64,000 bases of DNA from an uncultured Anaerolineae bacterium (GTDB taxonomy: Bacteria; Chloroflexota; Anaerolineae; Anaerolineales; Villigracilaceae): assembly GCA_937120535.1 (NCBI GenBank), contig CAKZJX010000052.1:1-64000 (forward strand), in the 5' to 3' direction. Positions 15,861-25,513 of this stretch are shown piece by piece. The notes under the pieces were generated by a model. It saw nothing but the letters and a program-made list of their open reading frames with translations. It ran no database searches and was not told where the DNA came from. Each line of letters starts with the position of its first letter. Position 1 is the stretch's first letter. The translations under genes and the position numbers were made by a program.

Positions 15861-16715
15861 TCAGCCAATCCGCGCTGAGTAAATGGGATAGCGCTCTCCG
15901 GTGCGGATGAAGCCCATTTTGTGGTACACGGCCAGCGACGAGCGGTTGGTAGCTTGGGTGTTGACCGACAGCGAGGACAGGCCGCGCCGCCGGGCTTCCA
16001 TAATCAGGTGGGCCACCAAAAGTGACCCTAGGCCGCGGCCTTGCGTCTCTTGTCGGACTGCTAGGCGGGCCAGATGCGCTCCGGCGGGTTTGGCTGTCGA
16101 GAGTTGGTATCCTAATAAGCGGCTGTCTGCCTCGAGGACGGTGGCGAAGATGGCCTGCTCGAAAGCGATGGTTAATTCTTCTGCCGGCAGTTGCCAGAGG
16201 GGGGCAAAGGCATCGCGGTCCACTTCTAAAACGGCGGGCAGATCGTTCCGATGCATCGGACGGAGGCTAATGCCCGGGGGGAGGGGAGGCAATAGGACGG
16301 GCTGGCCGCGCCATTCCAGCATCACGATATCCTGCTGGTACGAGAATTCAGTGTAGGGCAGAAGCTCATGCAGCCAGTCGTGCAGAGCGAGAATGCCGAC
16401 ATCGATCACATTGGCATGTGCCAATTCAGCGCGGGCAACGTTCCACAGGGCGCGCCAGGCATCCATGGCCGAGATCGCTTTCCCGACAGCAAATAGCCGA
16501 ACCCAAGCCACTTGGAAGGCTTGGGGGGGACATGCCAGCGCTGCTAGAAGTCGATCGGCCTTTTCCAACACCCAGAAGTGGGACGAGCCTAACCAGTCTA
16601 GCGGAAGGCACCAATCCAGATGACGGTGGGCTTGGCTGCTATGGAAGAGCAGGTCGGAAAGGGCCGGCCGGTCCTGCAGCGTGGCAGACCGAACGCGAAT
16701 CGCAAGATCGATCAT
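15861..16715 (-). CDS. GNAT-family N-acetyltransferase
   Basis: 284 residues. The C-terminal half is a clear GNAT domain with the acetyl-CoA loop RQETQGRGLGSLLV, and the late AVYHKMGFIRTGERYPIY that closes the fold. The N-terminal half (1-130) looks like a degenerate GNAT domain (SATLQDRPALSDLL) without a CoA loop. Such two-domain forms are known among peptide or small-molecule acetyltransferases. Its ATG overlaps the TPR gene's stop (ATGA), showing coupling. The acceptor is unknown. Confidence 0.85.
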   Translation of the reverse strand: MIDLAIRVRSATLQDRPALSDLLFHSSQAHRHLDWCLPLDWLGSSHFWVLEKADRLLAALACPPQAFQVAWVRLFAVGKAISAMDAWRALWNVARAELAHANVIDVGILALHDWLHELLPYTEFSYQQDIVMLEWRGQPVLLPPLPPGISLRPMHRNDLPAVLEVDRDAFAPLWQLPAEELTIAFEQAIFATVLEADSRLLGYQLSTAKPAGAHLARLAVRQETQGRGLGSLLVAHLIMEARRRGLSSLSVNTQATNRSSLAVYHKMGFIRTGERYPIYSARIG

Positions 16716-17233
16716 CGAATGCGCAGCAGGAGTCTGAGAACACGCTGGAATAGGGTGGGCCGCTCAAGGGCGCCCAACCAACTTAGCATCTGAATAGCCG
16801 ATTCGTACCATTTTCCTTGTTTCAGATAGATGGAGGCGATGGATTTCAGCGTTAGGGCATACAGGTCGTTTGGGCCGCTTTGTTCGAGGAGGTCTGCTGC
16901 GCGCTGATAGAGCTCCAGCGCCGAGTCAAACTTGCGCAGGGCTTCAAGGGCGGCGGCCTGGTTTAGCAAAGCAGTTGCCTGGCGTGTTCGGTCGCCGTGG
17001 GCTTGGAAGACCGAATCGGTGCCGGCGGCTGCCTGCCAAGCCTGTTCGGGCAGATTGGCCTTGAGCAGCGCCACGCTGCGGTTGTTGGCCATCTCGGCCG
17101 CTTTTAGTTCATCATCTTGCTCTTGAAAGAGCTGACGAGCTTGGTCAAATCGGCGTGCTGCTTCGGTATAGTCCTGGTTTCGGTAAAGGTCTTCGCCTTC
17201 CCTGGCCAGTTGATGTGGATCGAGAGGGGACAT
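16712..17233 (-). CDS. Tetratricopeptide-repeat protein
   Basis: 173 residues, mostly helical. At least three TPR-like units are visible: AREGEDLYRNQDYTEAARRF (about 9-28), the A-L-L-N-Q-A-A-A-L-E-A-L unit near 85-110, and the Y-A-L-T-L-K-S-I-A-S-I-Y unit near 125-145. TPRs bind other proteins. The basic, hydrophobic tail (LFQRVLRLLLRIR) might meet a membrane. It lies 30 bases downstream of the tandem-XRE regulator and overlaps the GNAT gene by four bases. It may be a scaffold for the operon's products; no more can be said. Confidence 0.8.
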   Translation of the reverse strand: MSPLDPHQLAREGEDLYRNQDYTEAARRFDQARQLFQEQDDELKAAEMANNRSVALLKANLPEQAWQAAAGTDSVFQAHGDRTRQATALLNQAAALEALRKFDSALELYQRAADLLEQSGPNDLYALTLKSIASIYLKQGKWYESAIQMLSWLGALERPTLFQRVLRLLLRIR

Positions 17234-17263
17234 AGGCGCTTGGTTGATCGCAGGTCGATGGGT

Positions 17264-17941
17264 TCAAAAGGTAATGTCCAGCAGGCCTTCGGCAACAGCG
17301 CGCAGACGATCCCGTGAGAGATCGCTCAGTTTGCGTGCCAGTTCCAGATAGGGGACGTTCACCGGTTGCGTCACAAAGGCACGCAGGTCAGGGGGCAGTT
17401 TCAAGAAATTGCGAATGGCTTTTTGTTCGTTTATCCATTGGCCAATCGGGCCATTTTTGTCAAAGATCTCCTCCATGCGGTGGTTGACGGCCTCCAGCAG
17501 CACTTCCAGGTTGGGCAGCGGGATGGGGCGCTCGCCCAGCTCATATGATTTCAAACGACTGGCTGGGATCCCTGTCTCCTGCGCAAGTTGGCGCAAGGAT
17601 TTGTTGGCGTTCTCGCGCGCTTGGCGCAGCAAGGCGCCGATCATCCGCTGGCGGATGATCATCAACTGGGGCAGGTTGATGGATGCGGTGGGTGGGTCAT
17701 CATCTGAGATCGCTTCTTTGCCCCAGAAGTGTTCGATGGGGAGTTTCAAAGCATAAGCCAGCGCTTCAATCTCTGGCAGAGATGGAGCACGACGGCCTTC
17801 TTCGTAGGCCCGAAACGTGTTAGGGCTTACGCCGATGGCGTCGGCACATTCCTGGATGGTCTTGCGAGCCGCTAGGCGAGCATCGCGCAGCAGGACGCCG
17901 AGTTTCTTGGTGCGAATGACGATTTGGGAATGGGTATCCAT
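17264..17941 (-). CDS. Regulator with two tandem XRE helix-turn-helix domains
   Basis: 225 residues carrying two Cro/C1-type DNA-binding domains. The first (about 12-66) includes TIQECADAIGVSPNTFRAYE; the second (about 82-136) includes SLRQLAQETGIPASRLKSYE. The pair may let a monomer read a two-part site. The C-terminal 70 residues are helical with no known sensor domain. A minus-strand TATAAT at 18050-18055 supplies a promoter with a ~100-base leader. It heads an operon with TPR, GNAT, hydrolase and lipoprotein genes, which it may control. Confidence 0.85.
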   Translation of the reverse strand: MDTHSQIVIRTKKLGVLLRDARLAARKTIQECADAIGVSPNTFRAYEEGRRAPSLPEIEALAYALKLPIEHFWGKEAISDDDPPTASINLPQLMIIRQRMIGALLRQARENANKSLRQLAQETGIPASRLKSYELGERPIPLPNLEVLLEAVNHRMEEIFDKNGPIGQWINEQKAIRNFLKLPPDLRAFVTQPVNVPYLELARKLSDLSRDRLRAVAEGLLDITF

Positions 17942-18049
17942 GGATTGCTTGCTCTTTTTTATGGTAGAACAGGTTGAAGTAAACCGGGCTGGCTGCCTTT
18001 GCAGAAGGTTAGAAGGCTACAGCGTTTTCCGAGCATGCAGGATAGATGG

Positions 18050-18077
18050 ATTATAACGTGTTCTTCGGTGAGTGCAA
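18050..18077 (-). promoter_or_regulatory. Promoter of the tandem-XRE operon
   Basis: On the minus strand TTGCAC (18072-18077), a 16-base spacer and TATAAT (18050-18055). The 258-base gap between purA's stop and the regulator start holds this promoter and short inverted repeats (such as CCTTGC/GCAAGG), but no reading frame that I trust. Confidence 0.45.
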
Positions 18078-18199
18078 GCATCCACCAGCCGTGCGTGTTG
18101 GCCTTGCTAGCAGCAGCTGTTGCCCCGAGTGTGGCACGAGCAGGCCTCCAACATGGCAAGGAAGAGGGGAGTCCTAGAAATGCACTGGGCGTTGAGCGT

Positions 18200-19515
<1,316 letters not shown>

Positions 19516-19539
19516 TCAGAGGCAGGCGAAGGAAGCGGT

Positions 19540-19545
19540 TATAAT
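19540..19545 (+). promoter_or_regulatory. -10 box of the LysM gene, leaderless type
   Basis: TATAAT ends eight bases before the ATG at 19554, and no SD is present. Transcription would begin at or next to the start codon. No good -35 is seen. Confidence 0.5.
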
Positions 19546-19553
19546 CTCAGGCG

Positions 19554-20408
19554 ATGAACCGACGCTTCGCAACCCTGGCCCTAAGCGTGCTTGCCCTCTC
19601 GATCCTATTCCTCGGCCCCAGCCTTTCTGCCGGCGCTTCCTACCCCGGACAAGCGGTGGGATACGCCACCCCAACCCCTCAGCCCGACGGGCGGATCATC
19701 TACATCGTTCGGGCCGGCGATACCTGCATCGGCATCGCCCTCTTGAACGGCATCACCTTGCAACAGCTCTACGCCCAGAATCCCCAGATCAACACCGATT
19801 GCTCGAATCTGATCACGGGCATGCAACTGCTGATCGGCATCGGCGGTCCGCCGTCTTACACGCCTACCCCAGGGCCTTTGCCCACGCCCACCCTGCCGCC
19901 GCCCACTCCCACTCCCTTCAGCGGTACAACCGAGGTGTGCATTCTGCTGTACGACGACCAGAACGGCAACGCCCTGCATGAAGAAACTGAGCCGCCGGTT
20001 GCCGGCGGGCAAGTCAGTGTGATTGACATAACCGGCACGTACTCTCGAACCTTGAGCACAGTCAATGCCCTAGACCCGGACACCAGCGAACCGATCCGGA
20101 CCTGCTTTGACGACCTCAAGGGAGGCACCTACAACATCAGCGTAGCCATCCCCGAAGGATACAACCCCACCACTCAGATGAGCTATCGCCTAGAGGTGCA
20201 AGACGGCGATCGGGCGTTCGTGGATTTCGGCGCCCAGTCCAAGCGGGAGCAGGTCAGCGTGCCCGAAACCCCAGATGAAGCGCGGCGAATCCCCTGGCTG
20301 GGCGTTTTGGGCGGGTTGCTCCTCATGGCCGGCCTGGTCGCTGGGTGGTTTGCTCTGAGGCAGGGGGGTATGGGCAAGAACCGTTCTCTGCTGAGGCCGG
20401 GCCGGTGA
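19554..20408 (+). CDS. Secreted LysM protein with Sdr/Cna-B-like domain and C-terminal membrane anchor
   Basis: 284 residues. A signal peptide (1-28, LSVLALSILFLGPSLSAGA) precedes a LysM domain (about 51-95: VRAGDTCIGIALLNG, NPQI, LITGMQLLIG) that binds peptidoglycan or other GlcNAc polymers. A Pro/Thr-rich linker (100-122) leads to a beta-sandwich resembling Sdr-B/Cna-B domains (LYDDQNGNALHEETEPPVAGG), then a membrane helix near 245-265 and a basic tail. It is probably a cell-surface protein anchored by its C-terminus. The start is supported by the signal peptide. The convergent HIT gene ends eight bases after it. Confidence 0.85.
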   Translation: MNRRFATLALSVLALSILFLGPSLSAGASYPGQAVGYATPTPQPDGRIIYIVRAGDTCIGIALLNGITLQQLYAQNPQINTDCSNLITGMQLLIGIGGPPSYTPTPGPLPTPTLPPPTPTPFSGTTEVCILLYDDQNGNALHEETEPPVAGGQVSVIDITGTYSRTLSTVNALDPDTSEPIRTCFDDLKGGTYNISVAIPEGYNPTTQMSYRLEVQDGDRAFVDFGAQSKREQVSVPETPDEARRIPWLGVLGGLLLMAGLVAGWFALRQGGMGKNRSLLRPGR

Positions 20409-20415
20409 TAGGCGG

Positions 20416-20757
20416 CTAGCCCACTGGCCGCATGGGCCGGCCAGCCAACAGGTGCATGTGCAGGTGAAAAATTGTCTGTCCACCTTGGATGCCGGTGTTG
20501 ATAATTAAACGGTAACCATGTTTGTCCACGCCTTGTTCAGCAGCCATCCGCTTAGCCGCCAAGAGCAGGTGAGCCATCAACGCAGCGTCTTGCTCCTGCA
20601 GCTCGTTGAGCGAAGGAATGTGGCGGTTGGGCACGATCAGCAGATGCAATGGCGCAGCCGGATGAATATCGCGGAACACTGTGACCTGATCGTCTCGGAA
20701 GAGAATATCAGCGGGCGCCTGACCGGCAATAATACGACAAAAGATACAATCTCCCAT
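20416..20757 (-). CDS. HIT-family nucleotide-binding protein
   Basis: 113 residues of the HINT/HIT branch of histidine-triad hydrolases, which act on nucleoside phosphoramidates and related compounds. The N-terminal CIFCRIIAG and central HLLIVPNRH are typical, and HLHMHLL carries the catalytic triad. The start at 20757 gives the normal family length; a longer frame starts at 20937 but adds unrelated residues lying in the deacetylase region. It lies 37 bases downstream of the polysaccharide deacetylase gene and may be read with it. Confidence 0.94.
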   Translation of the reverse strand: MGDCIFCRIIAGQAPADILFRDDQVTVFRDIHPAAPLHLLIVPNRHIPSLNELQEQDAALMAHLLLAAKRMAAEQGVDKHGYRLIINTGIQGGQTIFHLHMHLLAGRPMRPVG

Positions 20758-20794
20758 GTTGTAGCGCTTTCGAAAGAAGAAATGAACAAGATGG

Positions 20795-21973
20795 CTAAGG
20801 AACGGCGGTAGGAAGCGGGCCAAGTGTTGGCGCGCAAACGATATCATAGTACTCCAATTCCACGACCTTGTTCTGCTCGGCATAGGCGGCGGCCTGGTTG
20901 CCGAGGCGACGGATGTCGTCCAATTTAGCGGCGGCATCAGTATCCCAATAACGCGGCAAGGTCATCAGCGGATCGCCGATCGGTCCCTCGGCGATGTCGT
21001 AGGGATTGGCCAGATCATCGGTATCAGCCTGGGGGATCCAATTGAACATCAGCGGCCCGCGTGGATTGACTGTGAAACCTAATTTGTAGCCCAACTCGCG
21101 GGCAATGCGCACCGGCCGCACTCCAAAGCCCCCGCCGGGCCAGATGATGGCGATGGGTGTTTTGCCGTAGTATTGTTGGAATACCTCGATCGAGCCTTGC
21201 AGTTCGCCGCGAATAAATTCTTCGGAAGAGTTATCGCTCATCGGGATGTTGTGCACCACACCGTGTGCTTGATGATCTACCCAGCCTTCGCGCTCCAGAG
21301 CAACGTTCTCGGCCAAGACGGGGTCTTGTCCGCCAAAGGCGCTGATCCAGCCGTTGATCACTGGCCAGCCCCACTTCTCCCAATAGGGACGAAACCAGGT
21401 GTTGAAGTTTTCGGCATACTTGCGATCGTCCACGATCAATACCACTGAGCGTTGTGGGATTCGAGCGTTGGTATAGAGGAAGTCGGCCAGTTGTTGGGTG
21501 GTGATGGCAGTGAAGCCCATTTCATGTAGGTCATTCATCAGTTTTTTGAAATCTTTGGAGCTGATGTTTTTGGGATCGGTGACTTGGGCGGTGGCCTTCT
21601 GGATGCCGTGGAACATGATCACCAATACGATGGTGCCAGGGACGGCGTTGTTGGGGTCCCAACGAGCACGTAGGTATTGGCAAGGGTCTTGAATGTACTG
21701 GTGAGGGGTGACAAAGGGGGCTAGCAGGTCGGTTTGGTAGGGAGGAGGTAGGGCCGGCGGCGTGCGCGGCACAAGCGGAGTGGGGCTGGCCGTGGGGGTT
21801 GCCGCCGGCGCCAAAGACCAGGCGGTGGCTGTGGCCACAGCGTGAACGGTAGCAAAGGCTTGGGTCATTATCACATCAAGGTCGGGGGTGAGTGCAGCAG
21901 GAGCCGCCTGGGGGAAGCACGAGGCCAAGAACGGGGCAATCAGGCTCAGGGAGAGGAGGAATCGGTAGATCAT
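20795..21973 (-). CDS. Lipoprotein with polysaccharide-deacetylase (NodB) domain
   Basis: 392 residues. A signal peptide ends in the lipobox FLASC (about 15-19), then a Pro/Thr-rich linker (60-80) and a NodB-like domain (about 115-350). The domain has VVLIVDDRKY, where the family has T-F-D-D, and HQAHGVVHN, where it has a H-x3-H metal site. This fits a surface carbohydrate esterase that removes N- or O-acetyl groups from cell-wall or extracellular polymers. The first motif is altered, so activity is not certain. It lies 12 bases after ino1 and 37 before the HIT gene. Confidence 0.8.
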   Translation of the reverse strand: MIYRFLLSLSLIAPFLASCFPQAAPAALTPDLDVIMTQAFATVHAVATATAWSLAPAATPTASPTPLVPRTPPALPPPYQTDLLAPFVTPHQYIQDPCQYLRARWDPNNAVPGTIVLVIMFHGIQKATAQVTDPKNISSKDFKKLMNDLHEMGFTAITTQQLADFLYTNARIPQRSVVLIVDDRKYAENFNTWFRPYWEKWGWPVINGWISAFGGQDPVLAENVALEREGWVDHQAHGVVHNIPMSDNSSEEFIRGELQGSIEVFQQYYGKTPIAIIWPGGGFGVRPVRIARELGYKLGFTVNPRGPLMFNWIPQADTDDLANPYDIAEGPIGDPLMTLPRYWDTDAAAKLDDIRRLGNQAAAYAEQNKVVELEYYDIVCAPTLGPLPTAVP

Positions 21974-21985
21974 GGCTAACGGGAG

Positions 21986-23068
21986 TTATTCGTTGCTTTC
22001 GCCGCGGATGAAGGCTTCCACCATCTCCCGCGCCACGCTGTCGCGGAATTGTTGGGGAGGGGTCTTGAAGAAGTAGGCGGAGGGACCAATGATCGGACCG
22101 GAGAGGCCGCGATCGAGGGCGATCTTGGCGCAGCGAATGGCGTCGATCATCACGCCGGCTGAGTTGGGGCTATCCCAGACCTCTAGTTTGGCCTCTAGGT
22201 TGAGCGGCACATCGCCAAAGGTGGTGCCTTCCATACGGATGTAGCACCATTTGCGATCGCTCAACCAGGGGACGTAGTCCGAAGGCCCTACATGGACCTG
22301 GTCGTCGGGCAGGGAGTAGGGGAGCATGGAGGTGACGGCGTTGGTCTTGGAGATTTTCTTGCTCTCCAGGCGTTCGCGTTCCAGCATATTGAGGAAATCG
22401 GTGTTGCCGCCGAAGTTCAATTGATAGGTACGGTCGAGGCGAACGCCGCGGTCGACGAACAGGGTTGCCAGCGTGCGATGCAGGATGGTGGCGCCGACTT
22501 GGGATTTAATATCGTCGCCCAGGATCGGCAGGCCGGCATTGCGGAAGCGTTTGCCCCAATATTCCGAGGAAGCGATAAAGACCGGGATGCCGTTGACGAA
22601 GGCACAGCCGGCCTCAATCACCTGTTCTACGTACCACTTGGTGGCCATCTCAGAACCAACTGGCAGAAAGTTGACCACGACATCGGTCTTGGTTTCTTTG
22701 AGCAGGCCGACGATGTCGGCGGTGGGGCCTGGGGCCTTTTGGATCAGGCCGCTCAGATACTTGCCCAGGCCGTCATGGGTCATGCCGCGCACGACCGGCG
22801 CCCCTAAGTGAGGGACATCGCAGAACGTGATGGTGTTGTTCGGCTCGGCAAAGATGGCCTCCGAAAGGTCTTTGCCTACCTTGGTGACGTTGATGTCAAT
22901 GCCAAGAGTAAATTCGATATCTCGGATGTGATAGTCGCCCAGGCGGGCGTGCATAATACCGGGGATGATTTCGTCATCTCGAGCATGCTTGTAATACTCC
23001 ACTCCCTGCACCAGAGAGGAGGCACAGTTTCCGACGCCGATGATGGCAACACGGACTTTTTTGGGCAT
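21986..23068 (-). CDS. ino1: Myo-inositol-1-phosphate synthase
   Basis: 360 residues, the size of the short prokaryotic (actinobacterial/archaeal) form. The enzyme turns glucose 6-phosphate into 1L-myo-inositol 1-phosphate using tightly bound NAD. The Rossmann motif [13 protein letters not shown] starts at residue 9; [15 protein letters not shown] (about 178) and [11 protein letters not shown] (about 208) are family signatures with catalytic lysine and asparagine. The product feeds phosphatidylinositol lipids and, in thermophiles, the solute di-myo-inositol phosphate. GGAGA lies before the ATG, and a minus-strand TAGAAT (23101-23106) before that. The histidine kinase gene is divergent. Confidence 0.95.
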   Translation of the reverse strand: MPKKVRVAIIGVGNCASSLVQGVEYYKHARDDEIIPGIMHARLGDYHIRDIEFTLGIDINVTKVGKDLSEAIFAEPNNTITFCDVPHLGAPVVRGMTHDGLGKYLSGLIQKAPGPTADIVGLLKETKTDVVVNFLPVGSEMATKWYVEQVIEAGCAFVNGIPVFIASSEYWGKRFRNAGLPILGDDIKSQVGATILHRTLATLFVDRGVRLDRTYQLNFGGNTDFLNMLERERLESKKISKTNAVTSMLPYSLPDDQVHVGPSDYVPWLSDRKWCYIRMEGTTFGDVPLNLEAKLEVWDSPNSAGVMIDAIRCAKIALDRGLSGPIIGPSAYFFKTPPQQFRDSVAREMVEAFIRGESNE

Positions 23069-23100
23069 ATGGGTCTCCTATGAAGTGTGGAATTGGCGCT

Positions 23101-23124
23101 ATTCTACCAGCCCTCAAGTATAAT
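23101..23124. promoter_or_regulatory. Divergent -10 boxes between ino1 and the histidine kinase
   Basis: Minus-strand TAGAAT at 23101-23106 faces ino1, and plus-strand TATAAT at 23119-23124 faces the kinase ATG at 23141. The two promoters lie in a 72-base gap and would overlap in their -35 regions. Confidence 0.4.
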
Positions 23125-23140
23125 CGGTGCTGCAGGTGAT

Positions 23141-24391
23141 ATGAGCAGCGAACGTATCAAACGTCTCCTGACCGTAATCCAGTTGTTGAGCCGATCGCCT
23201 GGCCTGGAGACCAGCTTGCAAGTTCTCGTTGAAGAGGTGAAGGAGTTGACGTTCAGCGAGTCGGCCTCTATCCTTAGCTACGATGCCTCGACCGACTCTC
23301 TGTATTTCTTGAGCGCCCCTGCTGAACAGCTCAATTTCTTGCGCAGTGTGCGTGTGCCGTTGGAGGGCAGCGCAGCAGGGTGGGTGTTCCGCCACGGCGA
23401 GACGTTGGTGATTCAAAACACCGCTCAGGATCAGCGTCACTTCAAGGAGGTGGATCGCTTGCTCGGTGGTCAGACGCGTTCCCTGGTGGCCATTCCGATC
23501 GTCTTCGGTGGTCAGCCGCTTGGGGTGCTCGAAGCGATCAACAAGCGCGATAAACAAGGATATGCTGAGGAGGATGTGCTGATCTTAGAGACGCTGGCTA
23601 CCCTAGCGAGCTTTTTGCTGCATGAACGTTTGTTGCAGCAACAGATGGAACAGGCGCGCAATCAAGTGGCTGACTTGGAGCGGATGAAAGCCGATTTTAT
23701 CGCCATCACCTCCCACGAACTGCGCACGCCGCTGGGGTTGATCTTAGGACATGCTTCTTTCCTCCGCGAGTTTGTTGGAACAGAATATCGCGAGCAGTTG
23801 GATATGATCATTCGCAACGCCACGCGGTTGAAGGAAATTGTGGATGGTTTATCTAGCATGGATAACATCCAAAAAGGCACGGCGCGCCTTCGCCAGCGGC
23901 AGGTCTCGATGGCCCGCTTGGTGCAGGATGTGGTGGAGTCGTTCTACGATGAGGCGCGGCGCAAGCAGATCGAGCTGCGTGCCGAGCTGGGTCAATCGCC
24001 CTTGACGGTGGAGGGAGATGCTTCGAAGATCGAGATCGCGTTAGATCATCTGGTGCGTAATGCCATCACGTTCACCGATCCCGGCGGGCATGTGGTGGTG
24101 CGGGCCGAGGCGGTGCCCGGTTATGTGCGAGTGCAGGTGGAGGACGATGGGATCGGCATTCCCAAGAAGGATCTGACGCGGATCTTTGAGCGGTTTTACC
24201 AGGTGGAGTCGCATCTCACGCGCAAACATGGAGGAATGGGCCTGGGCCTTTCGGTAGCCAAGGCGATGATTGAGTTACACGGTGGGCGTATTTGGGCAGA
24301 GAGCGAGGAGGGAAAAGGCAGTCGCTTCACGTTTTTGCTGCCGATCAATCCGGCACAGGCCGGTGCAGCGCGGAAAATCTTTTCCTCCTGA
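23141..24391 (+). CDS. GAF-domain sensor histidine kinase
   Basis: 416 residues. An N-terminal GAF domain (about 10-165) is followed by a coiled coil, a HisKA domain with the phospho-acceptor in ITSHELRTPLG (about residue 193), and an ATPase domain with N box DHLVRNAITF, G1 DDGIGIP, F box FERFYQ and G2 GGMGLGLSV. There is no membrane segment, so it is a soluble sensor. The ATG at 23141 has AGGTGAT just ahead; an upstream in-frame GTG at 23087 is less likely. No response regulator gene is beside it; the receiver protein at 40.6-41.1 kb is a remote possible partner. Confidence 0.93.
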   Translation: MSSERIKRLLTVIQLLSRSPGLETSLQVLVEEVKELTFSESASILSYDASTDSLYFLSAPAEQLNFLRSVRVPLEGSAAGWVFRHGETLVIQNTAQDQRHFKEVDRLLGGQTRSLVAIPIVFGGQPLGVLEAINKRDKQGYAEEDVLILETLATLASFLLHERLLQQQMEQARNQVADLERMKADFIAITSHELRTPLGLILGHASFLREFVGTEYREQLDMIIRNATRLKEIVDGLSSMDNIQKGTARLRQRQVSMARLVQDVVESFYDEARRKQIELRAELGQSPLTVEGDASKIEIALDHLVRNAITFTDPGGHVVVRAEAVPGYVRVQVEDDGIGIPKKDLTRIFERFYQVESHLTRKHGGMGLGLSVAKAMIELHGGRIWAESEEGKGSRFTFLLPINPAQAGAARKIFSS

Positions 24392-24411
24392 CCAAGCGGG
24401 CCGATTGAGCT

Positions 24412-25416
24412 ATGAATCCGGACTTTGTCATCATCGGTCAGTTGCGGCGCGAGTATCTCCTTCCTCCATTTGGACTGCCTCGGCTGGATGCACCCGGCGG
24501 AAATGTGTTGTACGCGGCAGGAGGGCTGGGAGTGTGGGAGTCGCGCATCGGCCTAGTGGCACGGGTCGGGGAGGATTATCCTCAGGAGTGGCTAAGAGCG
24601 TTGGAGGCGCGTGGTTGGGACCTTCGAGGGGTGCGCTTGCTGCCCGGTCCGTTGGATCAGCGCTTCTTTTTGGCCTGGTCAGAGGATTTGCGGCCGAGTC
24701 GAAGCGGAGCGGTGTCGCATTTCGTCCAGCGCGGGCTGCCGTTTCCCAAATCGCTGTTAGGATTCCAGCCCCAAAGCGATACTCTGACGGCTCAGAGCCA
24801 GCCCGATCCGGTTTCTCCTTTGCCGGCCGATCTGCCGCTGGATTATCTAGACGTGAAAGCCATCCATTTATGCGCGCTCGAGGCAGTCACTCAGCAGCGG
24901 TTCCTGGAACAGTTGGGAAGGGCTGTGCAGGTGATCACCGTTGATCCGCCTGGATCGTTGATGGCGCCAACATTTCAGCGACAGGTGCGCAGCTTGGTGA
25001 ACGGGATCACAGCATTTTTCCCTTCGCTAGAGGAGATTACAGCGTTGTTTTGGGGTGAAACCAACGATCCTTGGGAGATGGCAGCGGCCGTTGGCGAGTG
25101 GGGATGTGAGTTGGTGGTGATCAAGTGCGGTGAGTGCGGTCAGCTGGTGTACGATGCGGTAAGCAAGCGCCGCTGGGAGATCGGTGCTTATCCGGCGCGG
25201 GTGGCTGATCCTACCGGGGTGGGGGACGCGTTTTGTGGGGGGTTTTTGGCCGGGTATCTCAAGAATTACGATCCGGTGGAGGCGGCGCTTTATGGAAATG
25301 TCTCGGCCTCGCTGGCGATTGAGGGATCGGGGCCGTTTTATGCGCTGGATGCTATGCCTGGCTTGGCCCAGAGACGGCTGGAGGCGTTGCGGGAGTGGGG
25401 GGTGAAGAGGTGTTGA
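24412..25416 (+). CDS. PfkB-family carbohydrate or nucleoside kinase
   Basis: 334 residues of the ribokinase/PfkB fold. The ATP and catalytic-base motif DPTGVGDAFCGGFLAG is at about 263-278, and APGGNVLYAAGGLG near residue 23-36 is the sugar-binding start. The aspartate in GVGD is the general base. The family includes kinases for ribose, fructose phosphates, 2-keto-3-deoxygluconate and nucleosides, and the substrate cannot be told here. It begins 20 bases after the kinase gene with no clear SD and may be read through from it. The last coding bases lead into a 97-base gap with TACAAT at 25459-25464. Confidence 0.9.
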   Translation: MNPDFVIIGQLRREYLLPPFGLPRLDAPGGNVLYAAGGLGVWESRIGLVARVGEDYPQEWLRALEARGWDLRGVRLLPGPLDQRFFLAWSEDLRPSRSGAVSHFVQRGLPFPKSLLGFQPQSDTLTAQSQPDPVSPLPADLPLDYLDVKAIHLCALEAVTQQRFLEQLGRAVQVITVDPPGSLMAPTFQRQVRSLVNGITAFFPSLEEITALFWGETNDPWEMAAAVGEWGCELVVIKCGECGQLVYDAVSKRRWEIGAYPARVADPTGVGDAFCGGFLAGYLKNYDPVEAALYGNVSASLAIEGSGPFYALDAMPGLAQRRLEALREWGVKRC

Positions 25417-25458
25417 AGACAGGTGTGATCTTTGTAGGATATGAGCATTTGATTAGGA

Positions 25459-25464
25459 TACAAT
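25459..25464 (+). promoter_or_regulatory. -10 box upstream of the M20 peptidase gene
   Basis: TACAAT, 49 bases before the ATG at 25514, in the 97-base gap after the PfkB gene. No good -35 is visible at normal spacing. Confidence 0.3.
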
Positions 25465-25513
25465 TCTTGGCATTCTTTCAATTCAACGAAAGGCGATCGG
25501 GTATTTTGGGTGA

